A DNA stretch of 64,000 nt from Raoultibacter timonensis (GCF_900240215.1 NZ_LT964681.1:364368-428367); one strand, 5' to 3'. Counted from the first letter of the stretch, positions 45,469-54,578 are shown. A program made the numbers and translations. Notes: generated by a model not told the origin, from the sequence alone.

Positions 45469-46120
45469 CGCTTGCACCTCCTTGCTCGTCGCCGGGCAAT
45501 ACCAGGTACAACTCCGTCTTCTGGGAAGCCGCAATGAGCTCCTGTACCGAGCGAGGTTCGACCGCAAGGGCGACCCACGAGATCGAGCCGCCTCCCAAAC
45601 CCGCTTCGGAATCGTTGCTTGACGAGACCACGGCAACATCGGATGCCAAAAGCTCCGTCTCCGCTGCGCCCGTCGCGTATACGTCAACATGCTGCCCGGG
45701 AGCTATCGAGCCGCCTATCGCCTGCACGTCTTTCACGGGGATGCTCAAGACGCTCAGACCGGCCGGCACGTCGATTTGACGTTCTCCCTGAGAAAACCGC
45801 TTGGAAGTCACAACCTCCCCCTCGAATATCGGTGTGCCGACCTGCTCCCCGTACACGTCCCGAACCGAACGAACCGCATCGGACGGAACGAGATCGGCCA
45901 ACCAGAGCTTTGCCGTGGTGTTCGAAGCGTCGAGTTTTTCGCCCGAAGCGATATCGCGCGTTGCCACGCATACCTCGACCTGCTCGCCCCCGTATCGGTC
46001 GAGCGCCTCGGCGCGCGCGGATTCTGCTTCCCCCTTGACGCTCTGCAGGTAAGCGAACACCGCCCCTGCGCAGACGATGCCGCATATGATGCCGATGGCG
46101 ACCGTTGCAGGTCTTTTCAT
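45458..46120 (-). CDS. cpaB: CpaB/RcpC-like Flp pilus assembly protein
   Basis: A 220-residue protein. One N-terminal helix (VAIGIICGIVCAGAVFAYLQSV) anchors it, followed by a SAF domain (VEVCVATRDIASGEKLDASNTTAKLWL, ~48-75) and the conserved GLSVLSIPVKDVQAIGGSIAPGQHVDVYAT segment of CpaB. In diderm bacteria CpaB helps the outer-membrane secretin; in this apparently monoderm organism it probably works at the wall. It is the first gene of the tad operon, with GGGAGGAG 5 bp before the ATG. Confidence 0.88.
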   Translation of the reverse strand: MKRPATVAIGIICGIVCAGAVFAYLQSVKGEAESARAEALDRYGGEQVEVCVATRDIASGEKLDASNTTAKLWLADLVPSDAVRSVRDVYGEQVGTPIFEGEVVTSKRFSQGERQIDVPAGLSVLSIPVKDVQAIGGSIAPGQHVDVYATGAAETELLASDVAVVSSSNDSEAGLGGGSISWVALAVEPRSVQELIAASQKTELYLVLPGDEQGGASDEA

Positions 46121-46406
46121 GGTGCTCCTCCCGTTGCAGTGCGGTTAGCGTATGCATCACAGCATCGCAGAGAGGCCTTGCACTTTAATCCGAGGCTGCT
46201 CGATGCGAACCAACGAGTTACCCGTCTGGGTAAGCAGCGTTTTTCGCCGGCAGGAACCGTCGGCGAGGCTGAAACCTTGCACGGAACAGTGCTCGTTCAA
46301 GCGGAAACGACGTGCGTACCTTACGCATGCAAAGCGCGAATCTTGCACACGCCATCGGCCACCGAAAGAAAGGGAGATTCGACGGATCGCACCGGACAAC
46401 AAGAAA
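46121..46406. other. Intergenic region upstream of the tad operon
   Basis: About 285 bp between cpaB and the terminator of the tRNA gene. The tad operon promoter presumably lies here, but I see no convincing -35/-10 pair, repeat or coding frame. Confidence 0.45.
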
Positions 46407-46430
46407 GGGCCGTCGGAAAACCGACGGCCC
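46403..46430 (-). terminator. Rho-independent terminator of the tRNA-Val gene
   Basis: On the minus strand GGGCCGTCGG (46430-46421), loop TTTT and CCGACGGCCC (46416-46407) form a perfect 10-bp stem followed by TTTC. It lies 12 bp after the tRNA 3' end. Confidence 0.85.
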
Positions 46431-46442
46431 GATGATGCAACA

Positions 46443-46517
46443 TGGTGGGCGATGAGGGATTTGAACCCCCGGCCTTGAGTGTGTAAAACTCCTGCGCTCC
46501 CGCTGCGCCAATCGCCC
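46443..46517 (-). tRNA. tRNA-Val (anticodon UAC)
   Basis: Read on the minus strand, the 75-nt sequence folds as a standard cloverleaf. The acceptor stem GGGCGAT pairs with ATCGCCC, the discriminator is A, and CCA is encoded. The D arm is GCGC-AGCGGGA-GCGC. The anticodon loop TTTACAC gives anticodon TAC (Val). The T arm is GGGGG-TTCAAAT-CCCTC. One G-A mismatch closes the outer end of the anticodon stem. It stands alone, with its own terminator downstream. Confidence 0.95.
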
Positions 46518-46645
46518 ATGTTTTGTGCGGATAGCCATTCTCGCACAACAACTGATTTTCCGCAAACCGAGAAACGTCCGACAATAGTATATGATATTAC
46601 CTGATATACTCGACCCATCGCCGATCCGAACGACAGAGGATAGAT

Positions 46646-46918
46646 ATGACCGACCTGATCATGTGCCAAAGCTGCGGGATGCCGCTGACCGACGAGTCGA
46701 GGGGCACCGAAGCCGACGGAAGCCCGTCGGCTGATTACTGCTCGTTTTGCTACCAAAACGGCAGCTTCACCCAAGACCTCACGATGCACGAGATGCTGGA
46801 GATCAATCTCCAATACATCGACCAATGGAACGAGAGCATCGATACGCCGATGACCGTCGACGAGGCGCGCGCCATGCTCGAAACCGTCATGCCAACATGG
46901 AAGAGATGGCAAAGCTGA
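46646..46918 (+). CDS. Zinc-ribbon domain protein (zf-ribbon_2 family)
   Basis: A 90-residue protein with a CxxC pair at the N-terminus (CQSCGMPL, residues 7-14) and a second pair CSFC near 32-35, then a helical segment (LTMHEMLEINLQYIDQWNE) and the MTVDEARAMLETVMPTWKRW end. This is the compact family usually labelled putative zinc ribbon domain protein; partners are unknown. GAGGATAG 5 bp before the ATG supports the start. It precedes the EamA transporter by 27 bp. Confidence 0.82.
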   Translation: MTDLIMCQSCGMPLTDESRGTEADGSPSADYCSFCYQNGSFTQDLTMHEMLEINLQYIDQWNESIDTPMTVDEARAMLETVMPTWKRWQS

Positions 46919-46945
46919 CCCGCCTCCGTGCTATGATGCTGTGCT

Positions 46946-47920
46946 ATGCCGCAGCGTACAACAGACGAGAAAGCCCCCAAGCCCCTCTGGATCTACAAGG
47001 GCTACCTTCTCATTGCCGCCGCCATCTGGGGCATGGGGACCGTCGTTATCAAGGCGACGGTCGATTCGTTTCCCCCGGCATGGCTCGTCGGCGTCCGCTT
47101 TACCTTCGCGGGGCTGCTACTTGCCATCGTGCTCTTTCCCCGGCTCAAGAAGTCGCTCAACGCCGACCATCTGAAAAAGGGAGGTATTCTCGGTGCGTTC
47201 GTATTTCTTTCCTACTGGACGAACTCAACCGGCCTCACCGATACAACGGCTTCGAACAGCGCTTTTCTCACTTCGCTGTACTGCGTGATCATCCCGTTTC
47301 TCATGTGGGTACTCTCAGGCCCGAAGCCGACACGGTTCAACATCGCAGCCGCGCTCGTATGCGTAGCGGGCGTCGGGTGCGTCTCGTTTGCGGGATCGAC
47401 CGATTTCTCGATCAGGTTCGGCGATGCCATCACCCTTCTGTCGGCCGTGTTCCTGAGTTTCCATGTTGTGTACACGTCGAAATTCGCAGACGGCCGCGAC
47501 ATGATGGTACTGACAATCATCCAGTTCATTGTTGCAGGGCTGCTCGGTTTTGCCGCCGCGCTCGTCTTCGAGCCCATGCCCGCATTCGCTACCCTCGGGA
47601 TCGATACGTACGTGAGCCTCGGCTATCTGATCGTGTTCGCCTCGTGCATTGCGCTCATGCTGCAGAACATCGCAATCGCCCATGTGGACCCCGCGCCCGC
47701 CTCGTTGTTCCTCGCAACCGAATCGGTGTTCGGCGTCGTGTTCTCGATCATGTTTTTGGGCGAGGCGCTCACCGGTCCGCTGTTCGTCGGATTCGGCCTC
47801 ATCTTCGCAGGCATCGTCGTGAGCGAGTACCTTCCGCTGCGAGCCGAAAAGAAGGCGCTCGAAAAAGACATTGCCGCCCTCGAAGACAGGGTGTTCCCCT
47901 CGCATCGAAAAGGCGATTGA
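46946..47920 (+). CDS. EamA/DMT-family transporter
   Basis: A 324-residue drug/metabolite-transporter permease with ten predicted helices in two EamA repeats (about 12-145 and 155-290): WGMGTVVIKATVDSFPPAWLVGVRFTFAG in the first and ALMLQNIAIAHVDPAPASLFLATESVFGVVFSIMFLGE in the second. Substrates of this family range from amino acids to metabolites. A charged ~30-residue C-terminal tail faces the cytoplasm. It ends 1 bp before the stop of the convergent TetR gene. Confidence 0.9.
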   Translation: MPQRTTDEKAPKPLWIYKGYLLIAAAIWGMGTVVIKATVDSFPPAWLVGVRFTFAGLLLAIVLFPRLKKSLNADHLKKGGILGAFVFLSYWTNSTGLTDTTASNSAFLTSLYCVIIPFLMWVLSGPKPTRFNIAAALVCVAGVGCVSFAGSTDFSIRFGDAITLLSAVFLSFHVVYTSKFADGRDMMVLTIIQFIVAGLLGFAAALVFEPMPAFATLGIDTYVSLGYLIVFASCIALMLQNIAIAHVDPAPASLFLATESVFGVVFSIMFLGEALTGPLFVGFGLIFAGIVVSEYLPLRAEKKALEKDIAALEDRVFPSHRKGD

Positions 47921-47921
47921 C

Positions 47922-48506
47922 TCATCGGGAAGAGCCATCCGCCTCGATCGGACAACGCGGTTCCAGGTACCGCACAAGAAACTCTGGCGTGAACTTCTGA
48001 TACAGTTCGGCCATCTGCAACGGCAGCTCGACCATGCCGTCTCGCACCCAGGTCCTCGTCATGTACTGGGCTCCGATGTTGTAAAACTCGATTTCGAGCA
48101 GCTCCTGCTTGGTGAGCGGCCGCCCCGCGTTCGCCGTAGCGTTTTCGAGTATATGCTCCTTCACCACGCGTCCACCGTGCTCGCACACGGAGTTGTAGTC
48201 GATGCATTTAAACGCGTTTACGAAGAACTCCTTGTTCTCATGCAGCAGCTCGAACTTTTTCAGATGAGCGGCGAAGCAGCTTTGATCGATGCCCATCCGG
48301 TACAGCGATCGGCTCATCAGATAGTCCCAGAACCATGTGGGCACATCGAATATGTCCTGGAAGTACTCGTAGAACGTTGCCCGCGATATGCCCGTCGCTT
48401 CGCACAGGTGCGACACCTTCACTTTTTCGAGCGGACATTCCTTCATAACACCGGAAAGCGCTGCGACGAAACGCAGCCTCGTTACAATCTGCCGTCCCAT
48501 ATTCAT
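47922..48506 (-). CDS. TetR-family transcriptional regulator
   Basis: About 194 residues. The N-terminal helix-turn-helix (RLRFVAALSGVMKECPLEKVKVSHLCEATGISRATFYEYFQDIFDVPTWFWDYLM) is of the TetR type and is followed by a helical ligand-binding domain. ATG 48506 or 48500 is the likely start. The gene is divergent from the flavoprotein reductase at 48715 and the intergenic region carries TGACA/TGTCA half-sites, so it most likely controls that reductase in response to its substrate; this is inference. Confidence 0.82.
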   Translation of the reverse strand: MNMGRQIVTRLRFVAALSGVMKECPLEKVKVSHLCEATGISRATFYEYFQDIFDVPTWFWDYLMSRSLYRMGIDQSCFAAHLKKFELLHENKEFFVNAFKCIDYNSVCEHGGRVVKEHILENATANAGRPLTKQELLEIEFYNIGAQYMTRTWVRDGMVELPLQMAELYQKFTPEFLVRYLEPRCPIEADGSSR

Positions 48507-48551
48507 CACCCCAAGCGCCATTGTAGCGCATGAACGATGGGCGAAAAAAGC

Positions 48552-48580
48552 TGACACTCAAAAGAAAATGTCAGTTGACA
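48552..48580. promoter_or_regulatory. Candidate TetR operator between regulator and flavoprotein reductase
   Basis: Three related half-sites occur in 29 bp: TGACA (48552-48556), TGTCA (48569-48573) and TGACA (48576-48580). The outer arms CTGACA/TGTCAG form a 6-bp inverted repeat with a 12-bp spacer. The last half-site is also a perfect -35 hexamer (TTGACA, 48575-48580), although no good -10 is at standard distance. Confidence 0.5.
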
Positions 48581-48714
48581 AGCCCGTTTCCCAGACAAAA
48601 CAGCCGCTCTGTACATTGTCGCGCAACCGAATGCGGTCCTACACTCGCAAGCGAATCGGAGCGCTGCATCAACGGGGAAGATGCGCTCCACCGAAGACCC
48701 AGGAGGGATGCGTT

Positions 48715-50520
48715 ATGAGTAAATCAGCCAACCTATCGCGCCGCGGCTTTCTGACCGGAGCCGCTGCAACCGGGGCGCTTGCCGCCGTAAGCGCCCTTGC
48801 GGGCTGCTCGCCGGAAAAGCCGGCAACCGCCGAAGGAGCCAACAGCGCCGCAAGCCAAAGCGAAGCGAAGGCTTCCGTATTCGACAAGCCGGCTTCGGTT
48901 GCCGATCAGGTATCCGAAACCAAGGACTACGAAGTGGTCGTGGTCGGCGGCGGCAACTCGGGCGTGGTCGGAGCGCTCGAACTGGCACAGCTCGGTGCCA
49001 AGGTGCTGCTGATCGAGCAGACCGGCGCATGCACCATCTACGCCGGGGACATCGATGCGCTCGACAGCCAAATCCAGAAAGACCTCGGCATCGAGATCGA
49101 CAAGGAATGGGTCATCAAGGACCTCGTCCGCTACGGACAGGGCAAGGTCGACGAGAACCTCATCAGGCAGTGGGCCTACAACGCGGGCGCCTTCATCGAC
49201 TGGTACCAAGCGCAGATGCAGCAAAAAGGCCTCGACGTCATGGTCGATACGGTGTGCAAGAAATTCGACCCCGAGGGCATCTGGTACTCCCCCGCCTCCG
49301 TCCATACGGCCTACAAACCGCCCCTGAAAGAAACCGCGAACTCGATGGGGTCGGAAATCGCCATCCCGGCCATGCTCGAACTCTATGCCGAAGCGGGAGG
49401 AGAAATCGAGTACAATACCACCGCCGTCGAGCTCGTGCAGGATTCTTCAGGCAAGGTAAGCGGCGTCATAGCCCAGAACAAGGACGGCGAGTACATCCAG
49501 TACAACACGAGCAAAGCCGTCATGCTCGCAACCGGCGGCTTCGGGGGCAACAAAGACATGATGGACGAGATGGGCGTCATGTCGCATAAGTTCTGCTCCT
49601 GCCACATCGGTGCTGAAAACGCGCACGGCGACGGCATCCGCATGGCGGTCTGGGCAGGAGCCGACCGCGACTACGCCTGCGAGGGCACCTGCAACATCTT
49701 CGATCGCGGCTGCATTACCGGCGATGACGCCAACGGCGATATCGGGCTTGACGGACAGGGCGGTGCCAACCCGATGCTGTGGTGGCCGGGCTCTCAGCCG
49801 TTTTTGCGCGTCAACGCCCTCGGAAAGCGCTACTGCAACGAAGATGGGCCCTACGACATCGTATTCAACCAAGCCTGCATGCAGCCGGGCCACTACTGGT
49901 GGCAGATCTTCGATGCGAGCAGCTGGGAAGACGTAGTCTCTTTCGGCACGACGATCTGTTCGCGCGTCGTCGCCGAGGAAGGCGCCAAGAACTGCCTTCT
50001 GCTCGGCCAGTACTACCCCTGCACGAACGCAGACGAATGGCAGAGCGTCTTCATCGACCCCAATGTGGAAAACGGCGTGCTTATCAAGGCCGACACCATC
50101 GAAGAACTCGTCGACATGATGGGGGTGCCGAAGGAGGAAGCGCTCGCCACCATCGAACGCTACAACGAGCTTGCCGCAAAGGGCGTCGACGAAGACTTCC
50201 ATAAGGCGCCATTCAGGCTGACGGCAATCGACGAGGGCCCCTTCTATGCCTGCAAGCTTGCCGGCTGGCTGCTCTCCACCATGAGCGGGGTGCGCGTCGA
50301 CAACACGTATACGCCGATAACCCCCGAAGGCGACCGCATCGAGGGCCTCAAGTGCGTGGGGCTCGACCACGGCGGATTCTTCAACGGCATGTACGCGCAA
50401 TACTACGGCGGACTCAACATGAGCCACAACGTCGTCTCATCGTGGCTCGCCGCCATGGACATCATGGGCGAAGAGTACCCCGTGCCGGTCTTGAGCGCCG
50501 CGAACGCCTATAAGGGCTAA
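48715..50520 (+). CDS. Tat-exported FAD-dependent oxidoreductase, fumarate-reductase flavoprotein family
   Basis: A 601-residue protein with a twin-arginine signal (SRRGFLTGAAATGALAAVSAL, residues 8-28) ending in a lipobox-like LAGC, so it is probably exported folded and possibly lipid-anchored. The FAD-binding motif VVVVGGGNSGVVGALELAQLGAKVLLIEQ spans 74-102; the second FAD_binding_2 signature ATGGFGGN lies near 275. This is the soluble-flavocytochrome-like reductase family, expanded in Eggerthellaceae, whose members reduce fumarate-like or dietary/host substrates using electrons from the quinone pool; no haem or Fe-S domain is present in cis. AGGAGG lies 8 bp upstream of the ATG. The divergent TetR gene is the likely regulator. 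Confidence 0.9.
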   Translation: MSKSANLSRRGFLTGAAATGALAAVSALAGCSPEKPATAEGANSAASQSEAKASVFDKPASVADQVSETKDYEVVVVGGGNSGVVGALELAQLGAKVLLIEQTGACTIYAGDIDALDSQIQKDLGIEIDKEWVIKDLVRYGQGKVDENLIRQWAYNAGAFIDWYQAQMQQKGLDVMVDTVCKKFDPEGIWYSPASVHTAYKPPLKETANSMGSEIAIPAMLELYAEAGGEIEYNTTAVELVQDSSGKVSGVIAQNKDGEYIQYNTSKAVMLATGGFGGNKDMMDEMGVMSHKFCSCHIGAENAHGDGIRMAVWAGADRDYACEGTCNIFDRGCITGDDANGDIGLDGQGGANPMLWWPGSQPFLRVNALGKRYCNEDGPYDIVFNQACMQPGHYWWQIFDASSWEDVVSFGTTICSRVVAEEGAKNCLLLGQYYPCTNADEWQSVFIDPNVENGVLIKADTIEELVDMMGVPKEEALATIERYNELAAKGVDEDFHKAPFRLTAIDEGPFYACKLAGWLLSTMSGVRVDNTYTPITPEGDRIEGLKCVGLDHGGFFNGMYAQYYGGLNMSHNVVSSWLAAMDIMGEEYPVPVLSAANAYKG

Positions 50521-50553
50521 GCCCCTCACGCCGTCGAACCAACCGATCGAGGC

Positions 50554-50598
50554 AACCGAACCGGCTGCGCTCCGCAAGGAGACGGCCGGTTCGGTTTT
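50554..50598 (+). terminator. Rho-independent terminator after the flavoprotein reductase gene
   Basis: AACCGAACCGGC (50554-50565) and its exact complement (50585-50596) form a 12-bp stem with a 19-nt loop, running into TTTTCA. It lies 33 bp after the stop codon. Confidence 0.8.
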
Positions 50599-50717
50599 CA
50601 GCGGTGCATCCGACCGCCTTCTCGCTAACCATTATCGTTTCAGTCATGGTATTCTTGCATAATACGAAAGACCGACTGAGCACGTGGGCACGCGCAGGAA
50701 AGCGGATCGGCAAGGCT

Positions 50718-53700
50718 GTGACTGACTCGAAACATACCGGCAGACATTCGTATGTCATCGACCATTCGTATCATGTCGTCTACATGAACGAACTGGCCAA
50801 AAGGCTCTTCCCCCGAGGCCGTATCGGCGATCTCTGCTTCGAGGCCTTCCGCAGCAGAGATAGACCCTGCATCGATTGCCCGTGGCACCCCGAATCCGAC
50901 GAGTCGCTCAACCAAGAGGTCATTTACAGTCAACGGCTCGATCGCTGGTTCGAGATACTCTGTCTGGAAACCGACTGGCCGGGAAGCGGCTCCTGCATCC
51001 TGTTCTCGTCCCAAGAGATCGACGAGAGCAGCAAATCCCTTTTCTTTGCGCTGACGAAAGAGGCGGCCTACGACGAGCTGTTCGAACTCAACCTCGAAAC
51101 GAACAGCTATCAGGTTCTGTACAGCGAGGAAGACAAGTTCGTCATGCCCGCCCCGTCGGGCGCGCTCGACGCTCTGTTCCAAGACGTTTTGGATAACATG
51201 GTATGCCCCGACGACCGCGAAAGGTTCACCGAATTCTGGGATTTCGATACGATCGTCGCGAGGCTGAACCGATCGGGCGGATCGCTGCAGGAACGGTTTC
51301 GCAAAAAACTTGTCGGCGGGGGGTGGCAGTGGGCAACGCAAACCGTCGTCTCGGCAAAACGCGGCGCGGGTAACGAGCCGGTGCTCATGTGCTTCATCGC
51401 GGAAGCCGAAACCGATTGGGAGGGCAGCGCCGGATCCGAAGGCGACGAACTTTCGCATCGACAGGGGGGTGTAGACCAGCTCACAGGGCTTTACGATTCG
51501 GGTACGTTCATGAGAACCGCAGCAGAGTTCGTCGCCGCACGAGATGACCGCACGCTTGAATTCCTCTACATCGATATCGAGAACTTCAAGGTGTTCAACG
51601 AATGGTTCGGCCGCTCCGCAGGCGACCGACTGCTCGAAACCATCGCCGATCACCTCAAAGAAATCGTCGCAACGCATACCGGGCTTGCCGGGTACCTCGG
51701 CGGCGACGATTTCGTCATCCTGCTCCCCGCGGGTACCGCCGAATCGATCGACCTCGAAAGCAGGCTCAAGGCCATTTCGTCAACCGCTGACAGGGGCATC
51801 GGATTCCAGCCCGCCATAGGGGCCTGCCTGATGCAGGATCCCTCGGTCCCCATACGGACCGTCTGCGATCACGCGATGACCGCCGCTCTTTCGATCAAGG
51901 GCAACTACACGAAGCGCATGGTGTGGTACGAAGAAGACATGACCCATCGTCTCGAGGAAGATCCCAAGATCCTCATCGAAGTACAGCGAGCGCTCGAAAA
52001 CCACGAGTTCGTCGTGTACTGGCAACCGCAATGCCATACCGGCTCAGGGAAAATCGTCGGGGTCGAAGCCCTCGTCCGATGGAACCATCCGCAACGAGGG
52101 CTCGTGGGACCCGGCGATTTCATTCCCATCCTCGAACGAAACGGGTTCATCGCAAGCCTTGATCTCTACGTATGGGAGGAAGCCTGCAGCCACATCAAGA
52201 GCTGGGTCGATCGAGGCAAAACGCCCGTTCCCGCCTGCGTCAACATATCGCGCGGCGACCTTTACTCCATCGACATCGTCCAATCGATCACCGATCTCGT
52301 CGACAGGTACGGCCTCGACCGTTCGGTTCTGCATCTCGAAATAACGGAGAGCGCCTACGCTGAAGACGAAAAGATGATCGAAGCCGTCAGCAGGTTCAAA
52401 GAGCTCGGCTTCACCGTGTTCATCGACGATTTCGGAAGCGGATACTCCTCGCTCAACATGCTGCGCGAAATCAAAGCCGACGTGGTGAAGATCGACATGA
52501 AGTTCCTCGACACGGTCGGCGACAAGCTCAACCGCAGCGAGAGCATCCTCGAGTCGATCGTCAGCATGACCCACTTGATGGAGCTGTCGGTTGTAGCCGA
52601 GGGAGCCGAAACGCAAGAGCAAATCGATTTTCTCAAAGATATCGGATGCACGTACGTCCAGGGCTTTTACTATTACAGGCCCCTCTCGACAGAGCAGCTC
52701 GAGCAGCTCCTCATGCAGCCGAGCATCATCGACCATCGGGGCATCAACTACCAACCGATCGACATCATCGAGATCCACGACATCTTTAAAAACGATCTGG
52801 CAAGCCGTACCATCATCGACAACATCGTGGGGGCTATGGCGGTCTATGCCCTCTCGGGCGACCAGTTCGAACTGCTCCAAGTCAACAAGCAGTACTACCG
52901 CATCATGCAGTGCGACCCCGACGAGGTTGCCAGACAACGCGAAACGATCCTCGAATGCATTCACCCCGAAGACAGGGGGCACGTGCTCAACCTGTTCAAG
53001 CGTGCGGAAAAACACACCGTTTCGGGCGCGCTCGGAACGTTTCGCCGCTACACCGCCTCCGGGGCCATCATCTGGATTCGCCTCAGAGTGTTCCACCTTC
53101 GCAACGAAGAGGACCGCAAGCTCTTCTACGCCACGCTCCTCGACGTTACGCACGACAAAATGCAGGAAGACGCGCTGCGCGCATCGCAGGAGACGCTCGG
53201 CGAAGTCATGGGCATGCACGGCTCGGATCAGGCGATCGGAGAGCTCACCGCCGAAAACCAGCAGATCGCCGCTCAGATATTCGCGCAAAGCACCCCGAAC
53301 GGGCTCATCGGGGGCTACTGCGAAGAGGGCTTCCCCATCTTTTTCGCCAACAACGAGATGATTCGCATGCTGGGATGCGAATCGTACGCCGATCTCGTCC
53401 AGATGATCGACGGGCGGGTTGCCAATGCGATCCAGCCCGACGACTTCGCCCGCATCAGCGCCGAAATGGGCGCCTCCTTCAACGAGGGAGAAGAGTACGA
53501 CATGCAATACCGCATGCTGCGCAAAGACGGCATCCCCCTGTGGATAACATCGCGCGGACGCGTTGTAAAAACGGGGAGCGGCCGTTTGGCCATCGCAAGC
53601 GTATGCGTCGACATATCGGAGAACAAGCGGATGCAGTCCGAATTGGAACTCGAGGACCTCTTGCTCAAGAGCATCATCGAGCAAGCCGATCTCAACGTAT

Positions 53701-54578
53701 GGCTCTACGACATCGCCGCTCGAACCATATCGTTCAAAAACATATCCGACCGAAGCTTCGCGAAACTGCTGCTTCCGTCAACCACCCCGATCGGCCCCGA
53801 CAAAACGGCCCACGTGCTCACCGACGACATCCTTGCCCTTGAAGTGTTTCCCGAAGAGAGCAAAGCGAAGCTCATCGAAATGTTTACCGGGATCGCCCGC
53901 GGTAAGAATGCCGAATGCGAAATAACCATCGATTTCGACAAGGGTCCCGCCCGCTGGTTCAAAGTATCGAGCGAAGTCGTATTCGACGACCAAGGCCTCC
54001 CCATCCGCGCAATCGGCTACCTCGAAGACATAGACGAGGTAAAGCGCCGCGAGCTCGATCTGAAGCTGAGGGCCGACCGCGATTCCCTGACGGGGCTCCT
54101 GAATCGGTCGGCTGGTTTGCGCAGCATCAAAAACGCTCTTGCCAAGGCGAACAAGAACGGTGGGCCAGGTGCGTTCCTCATATTCGATCTCGACGACTTC
54201 AAGCAGGTCAACGACCGATACGGCCACCTGGCGGGCGACAGGGCCCTCATCGAAAGCGCCGAGCGGCTCGCCCGTTCTTTCAGGGCAAACGACATCGTCT
54301 GCCGATGGGGCGGCGATGAGTTCGTCGTGTACTGCAGCGGCGTCGAGAGGAAAACCGCCGAAAACAAAGCCATCGAAATATGCGCCGACCGATGGGCGAT
54401 CGATCTGCCCGACGGCCAAACGCTGAAGCTCAGCGTTACCGCGGGCATCGCCCTCGTTCCCGAAGGCGGTTTCGAGCTCACCGAGCTGTACCGCCGAGCC
54501 GACGATGCCCTCTACGAAGCGAAAGACGAAGGCAAAGGACGTTTTTCGATCTACGGAAACGGCGAACGGCGCGCATAG
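50718..54578 (+). CDS. Multidomain c-di-GMP protein (PAS-GGDEF-EAL-PAS-PAS-GGDEF)
   Basis: About 1286 residues from GTG 50718; in-frame ATG 50646 and GTG 50604 are alternatives. Order: an N-terminal PAS-like domain (SYVIDHSYHVVYMNELAKRLFP) with a CIDCPW motif, then a second divergent region. Next comes a GGDEF domain with GGDDF at ~328-332, followed by a complete EAL domain: EALVRW ~449, NISRGDL, ITESAY, DDFGSGYSSL, KIDMKFLD, AEGAET, VQGFYYYRP. PAS modules follow at ~705-815, ~855-975 and ~980-1110, and a second GGDEF domain with intact GGDEF (1198-1202) closes the protein. No transmembrane helices are seen, so sensing is cytoplasmic. Synthesis and breakdown of c-di-GMP are both possible. Confidence 0.9.
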   Translation: MTDSKHTGRHSYVIDHSYHVVYMNELAKRLFPRGRIGDLCFEAFRSRDRPCIDCPWHPESDESLNQEVIYSQRLDRWFEILCLETDWPGSGSCILFSSQEIDESSKSLFFALTKEAAYDELFELNLETNSYQVLYSEEDKFVMPAPSGALDALFQDVLDNMVCPDDRERFTEFWDFDTIVARLNRSGGSLQERFRKKLVGGGWQWATQTVVSAKRGAGNEPVLMCFIAEAETDWEGSAGSEGDELSHRQGGVDQLTGLYDSGTFMRTAAEFVAARDDRTLEFLYIDIENFKVFNEWFGRSAGDRLLETIADHLKEIVATHTGLAGYLGGDDFVILLPAGTAESIDLESRLKAISSTADRGIGFQPAIGACLMQDPSVPIRTVCDHAMTAALSIKGNYTKRMVWYEEDMTHRLEEDPKILIEVQRALENHEFVVYWQPQCHTGSGKIVGVEALVRWNHPQRGLVGPGDFIPILERNGFIASLDLYVWEEACSHIKSWVDRGKTPVPACVNISRGDLYSIDIVQSITDLVDRYGLDRSVLHLEITESAYAEDEKMIEAVSRFKELGFTVFIDDFGSGYSSLNMLREIKADVVKIDMKFLDTVGDKLNRSESILESIVSMTHLMELSVVAEGAETQEQIDFLKDIGCTYVQGFYYYRPLSTEQLEQLLMQPSIIDHRGINYQPIDIIEIHDIFKNDLASRTIIDNIVGAMAVYALSGDQFELLQVNKQYYRIMQCDPDEVARQRETILECIHPEDRGHVLNLFKRAEKHTVSGALGTFRRYTASGAIIWIRLRVFHLRNEEDRKLFYATLLDVTHDKMQEDALRASQETLGEVMGMHGSDQAIGELTAENQQIAAQIFAQSTPNGLIGGYCEEGFPIFFANNEMIRMLGCESYADLVQMIDGRVANAIQPDDFARISAEMGASFNEGEEYDMQYRMLRKDGIPLWITSRGRVVKTGSGRLAIASVCVDISENKRMQSELELEDLLLKSIIEQADLNVWLYDIAARTISFKNISDRSFAKLLLPSTTPIGPDKTAHVLTDDILALEVFPEESKAKLIEMFTGIARGKNAECEITIDFDKGPARWFKVSSEVVFDDQGLPIRAIGYLEDIDEVKRRELDLKLRADRDSLTGLLNRSAGLRSIKNALAKANKNGGPGAFLIFDLDDFKQVNDRYGHLAGDRALIESAERLARSFRANDIVCRWGGDEFVVYCSGVERKTAENKAIEICADRWAIDLPDGQTLKLSVTAGIALVPEGGFELTELYRRADDALYEAKDEGKGRFSIYGNGERRA

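Noticed and set aside
35934..46120. Tad cluster considered as part of a mobile or prophage region
   Set aside because: No integrase, transposase, attachment repeat or compositional break is visible; the nearby tRNA-Val is intact and no partial tRNA copy was seen within the window.
48575..48603. TTGACA considered as a full promoter for the flavoprotein gene
   Set aside because: No acceptable -10 hexamer is found 16-18 bp downstream, so only the half-site/operator reading is reported.
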